Origin: Bacteroidota bacterium
Lineage (GTDB): Bacteria; Bacteroidota; Ignavibacteria; UBA10030
NCBI GenBank assembly: GCA_003453835.1
Contig: DMMN01000298.1
Location: 7,449-15,752, forward strand
Direction: 5' to 3'
Length of the DNA: 8,304 nucleotides
The position numbers and the translations under genes are program-made. A model generated the notes under the pieces. That model was not told the DNA's origin. It saw only the letters and a list, made by a program, of their open reading frames with translations, and searched no databases. Of this stretch, positions 6,189 to 8,304 are shown one piece after another (the first letter of the stretch is position 1; each line of letters begins with the position of its first letter).

Positions 6189-6323
6189 CCTCGGATAAGA
6201 AGCCTTTGTACGCTCTCCTTGGCCTCACTGAGCACTGTCTCGTCTGTGATTGCCGTGCGGAGATCGAAGCACTGCCGGCGCTCAATCGCTCAGCCTGTTG
6301 AATCATCAATCAAAGAAACGCGA

Positions 6324-8246
6324 ATGAGAATCTTTGCTGTTGCCGTGGGCATCGCATTGTCGGGATATTCACACGCACAGGAAATCGGCTCACAACCTGG
6401 GGATATAATCCTCACGATGAAGATTTTGCTTCGCGATTGGGGGATCACAAACCTAGACGAGATAAGGCTGGTGCAGGTCGGAGTCGCCGCCGGCGCACAG
6501 AAGCCCATCATGAGTCTCCACGCGCTGAGAACTGCCGTTCGACCGTCCGGATTGACGCGTCCCCCGGTTGAGTCAACGGGAGTTCTTGATATCTCGAATT
6601 TCGAGCGTGCCGGCAAGAACACGCTTGGCGGCTCGCTCAGTGTATTCGAGCAATCTCCGTCCTCTGCGAGAGTTGACTGGATTGACGAGTATCAGAAAGG
6701 CTCTTTCATCCGGCTTGACTACGGGAAACGTGAAATGGGATTCTGTGGATTTTGGATTCAGCTTTTTGAATCAACATGGGGGGATGAACCGCCACAGTTT
6801 CTCGACGCATCGAGATACAAGTTTCTCACCATGTTCGTTCGGAGGAACAAAGGAGGCGGGAATGTCCTCCTCAAAGTGGCCGACAACCGATGGCACAAGA
6901 AGCAGGATGCAGCAGCAGTCGGGCTTCTTGCCGAGTTTGTCACAGACGAAGTCTTCGATCAAGGGTGGCAGCGGGTCGTCGTCCCGTTGGACAGATTTCC
7001 CAAATCCGTGTCACTTCAGCATCTTGCTTCACTGAGTTTCGTGGTGGCGTCCGGCGGTGAAGGGCAGATCGATTTCAAGAACATTGAGCTATGCAACTCC
7101 CTCTCAAAAGAAGAGATCATGCCGACGGAGAGTCGTGCCCATCTTCAGCGTGGTCCAACGCGCAAAGCAACCTGGGTTTGGAATACAGACGCTCTGCTGA
7201 AGAACCGAACGCATCAAGATGAATTAGTGTCGCTTCTGCGCCGGGAAGGCTTTACGGATGCCTTCTTGCAGATTCCCCTCCGGAAGAAACCGATCGACGA
7301 AATACCGTTCGAGACCAAGGATCTGAAAGCGCTCATCTCGAAGATTCACCGCATCGACGTGCGCGTCCACGCGCTGGATGGGTATGCTCAGTACGCAAAG
7401 CCGGAGTATCACGCGTCCGTCAAGCGCGTGGTAGAGGGAATCATCCGCTACAACCGAAATGTACCACCGCGAGAACGATTTGACGGCATTCACTATGATA
7501 TTGAGCCGTATCTCCTGCCGGGATTTGGCGGGATGATGAGATCGAAGATACTGGCCGACTTCCTCATCCTCGTCAAAGACCTTGCCCTCGTGGCGAGGGC
7601 GGGAAATATTCCGTTTGGGTTGGACATACCGAGTTGGTATGATGTCCCGGACGAGTTTACGGGCCAAATCGAAGTGATCGAATTCGACGGAAAGCGAGCT
7701 TCCGCCCTCTCTCACATTCTGAGTATCGTCGACAACATCGGTGTGATGAGTTACCGTACAAAGGCGAAAGGGCTTGACGGTATCCTGATGCAGGTCAAGG
7801 GAGAATTGGAGAATGCCTCCCTGCAAAACAAGGAAGTGTTTGTTGGATTTGAAACGGAGAATCTACCGGACGAGAGAATCTTCACGTTTCGGGGAACTCC
7901 TGCATCGGATATCAGAAAGGATACGAGCACTGCTCACGCCGTCTTCTTGATTCAGGAGGGGGATTCGGTGGAGATTGCACTTGTGCCCGGAAGCGCGATC
8001 TTGGAATTCGCGAGAAGCAAGATCGTGGGACGATCTGCCGCTCAGTCGTATCTTTCCTGGCCGGTCGCTTCGAGCTCCTTCAGCCCGAGCGGCAGACTCA
8101 GTTTTTGGGGAATGAAGGATCGGTCGCTCCCAAGTACCATGGAGGAAGTGATGAAGATTGCGCGGCAATTCGATTCGTTCGCCGGCATCGCAATCCACCA
8201 CTCTGAGAGTTATCGAAAGCTTCTGGAGAGTTCGCGCGAACGCTGA
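6324..8246 (+). CDS. Secreted CBM-like plus GH18-like TIM-barrel protein, putative glycoside hydrolase
   Basis: This 640-residue protein starts with a Sec signal peptide (residues 1-18, ending YSHA|QE). Residues about 20-80 are an unassigned segment. Residues about 85-257 look like a carbohydrate-binding beta-sandwich of the CBM11/CIA30 sort (SNFERAGKNTLGGSLSVFEQ near the start, GQIDFKNIELC at the end). Residues about 280-635 look like a TIM barrel: ATWVWNTDALL at 282-292, then FDGIHYDIEPY at 386-396, which matches the GH18 DGxDxDxE motif with Asp 387, Asp 392 and Glu 394 kept but His 390 in place of the middle Asp; NIGVMSYR at 471-478 and AGIAIHHSESY at 620-630 fit later strands. Between about 521 and 605 the barrel seems to carry an extra beta-rich segment. 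The start at 6324 is chosen because it opens the signal peptide; an upstream TTG at 6219 would bury it. Substrate is unknown and enzyme activity is inferred. Confidence 0.65.
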   Translation: MRIFAVAVGIALSGYSHAQEIGSQPGDIILTMKILLRDWGITNLDEIRLVQVGVAAGAQKPIMSLHALRTAVRPSGLTRPPVESTGVLDISNFERAGKNTLGGSLSVFEQSPSSARVDWIDEYQKGSFIRLDYGKREMGFCGFWIQLFESTWGDEPPQFLDASRYKFLTMFVRRNKGGGNVLLKVADNRWHKKQDAAAVGLLAEFVTDEVFDQGWQRVVVPLDRFPKSVSLQHLASLSFVVASGGEGQIDFKNIELCNSLSKEEIMPTESRAHLQRGPTRKATWVWNTDALLKNRTHQDELVSLLRREGFTDAFLQIPLRKKPIDEIPFETKDLKALISKIHRIDVRVHALDGYAQYAKPEYHASVKRVVEGIIRYNRNVPPRERFDGIHYDIEPYLLPGFGGMMRSKILADFLILVKDLALVARAGNIPFGLDIPSWYDVPDEFTGQIEVIEFDGKRASALSHILSIVDNIGVMSYRTKAKGLDGILMQVKGELENASLQNKEVFVGFETENLPDERIFTFRGTPASDIRKDTSTAHAVFLIQEGDSVEIALVPGSAILEFARSKIVGRSAAQSYLSWPVASSSFSPSGRLSFWGMKDRSLPSTMEEVMKIARQFDSFAGIAIHHSESYRKLLESSRER

Positions 8247-8304
8247 AGCGCGTTGGAGTCACCAGCCCAATGTACAATCGCCATCGGCTCGCACGGGGGG
8301 GGGC
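8247..8304. other. Window-end intergenic tail with G9 run
   Basis: After the stop of the secreted protein there are 58 bases. An ATG at 8270 opens a frame to the window end with GGAG 11 bases upstream, too little to call a gene. The window ends with nine G (8295-8303) and a C. A run like this at an edge can be a sequencing or assembly artefact. Confidence 0.4.

Noticed and set aside
6026..6301. 91-residue + frame crossing the MBL-gene stop
   Set aside because: It overlaps conserved MBL sequence in another frame and has no ribosome binding site.
6219..6323. TTG-start extension of the secreted protein
   Set aside because: It would place 35 Arg/Ser-rich residues before an obvious signal peptide and lacks a ribosome binding site.
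7584..7600. 7-bp inverted repeat GCCCTCG-TGG-CGAGGGC in the GH18-like gene
   Set aside because: Inside coding sequence and at chance frequency; no regulatory context.
7224..7826. 200-residue minus-strand frame inside the GH18-like gene
   Set aside because: Antisense to the motif-bearing barrel; no domain-like sequence or upstream signals.
1..8304. Defence island, CRISPR array, mobile element or biosynthetic cluster
   Set aside because: No repeat array, transposase, integrase, phage or toxin-antitoxin gene, and no cluster of related enzymes; the GIY-YIG protein is of the repair (Cho/UvrC) type, not a homing endonuclease.

Overview
The window reads as an ordinary chromosomal stretch of a mid-GC bacterium, most probably of the Bacteroidota / Ignavibacteriota (FCB) side of the tree. 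The strongest clue is the first gene, an exported amidase-like protein with a golvesin-type domain inserted in the catalytic domain and a FN3 plus GATase-like tail, an architecture I associate with Bacteroidota. The TAnnTT-type -10 candidates point the same way. This placement is an inference from family knowledge; no marker gene is present.

Layout: all six genes are on the + strand. (1) 3-2495: 3'-terminal part of a large cell-wall amidase-like protein, cut by the left edge. (2) 2495-3436: stand-alone Cho / UvrC-N-like GIY-YIG endonuclease, overlapping gene 1 by one base (TAATG). (3) 3572-3928: small AhpD-like carboxymuconolactone decarboxylase-family protein with an intact E-C-C-H set. (4) 4171-4674: YbaK/EbsC-type aminoacyl-tRNA deacylase, preceded by a leader holding a promoter candidate, a small hairpin and a convincing intrinsic terminator. 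(5) 4814-5413: WrbA/flavodoxin-like protein with an apparent Sec signal peptide. (6) 5460-6182: UPF0173-type metallo-beta-lactamase-fold hydrolase, 46 bp downstream and probably co-transcribed with gene 5. (7, the sixth complete gene) 6324-8246: secreted 640-residue protein with a CBM-like beta-sandwich and a GH18-like barrel carrying a DGxxxDxE motif. The final 58 bases are non-coding or the start of a further gene, and end in a run of nine G.

The genes do not form an obvious pathway. They look like a housekeeping mixture of envelope, DNA-repair, redox and translation-quality functions, in at least three or four transcription units. I see no CRISPR array, tRNA, rRNA, insertion sequence, phage gene or toxin-antitoxin pair. 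I did not find a convincing new multi-gene system. The most interesting unexplained element is the 3984-4130 intergenic unit (promoter candidate, hairpin, terminator) ahead of the tRNA-editing-type gene, which could be a small RNA or a regulated leader. The GH18-like secreted protein and the exported flavodoxin are the proteins most worth a second look.
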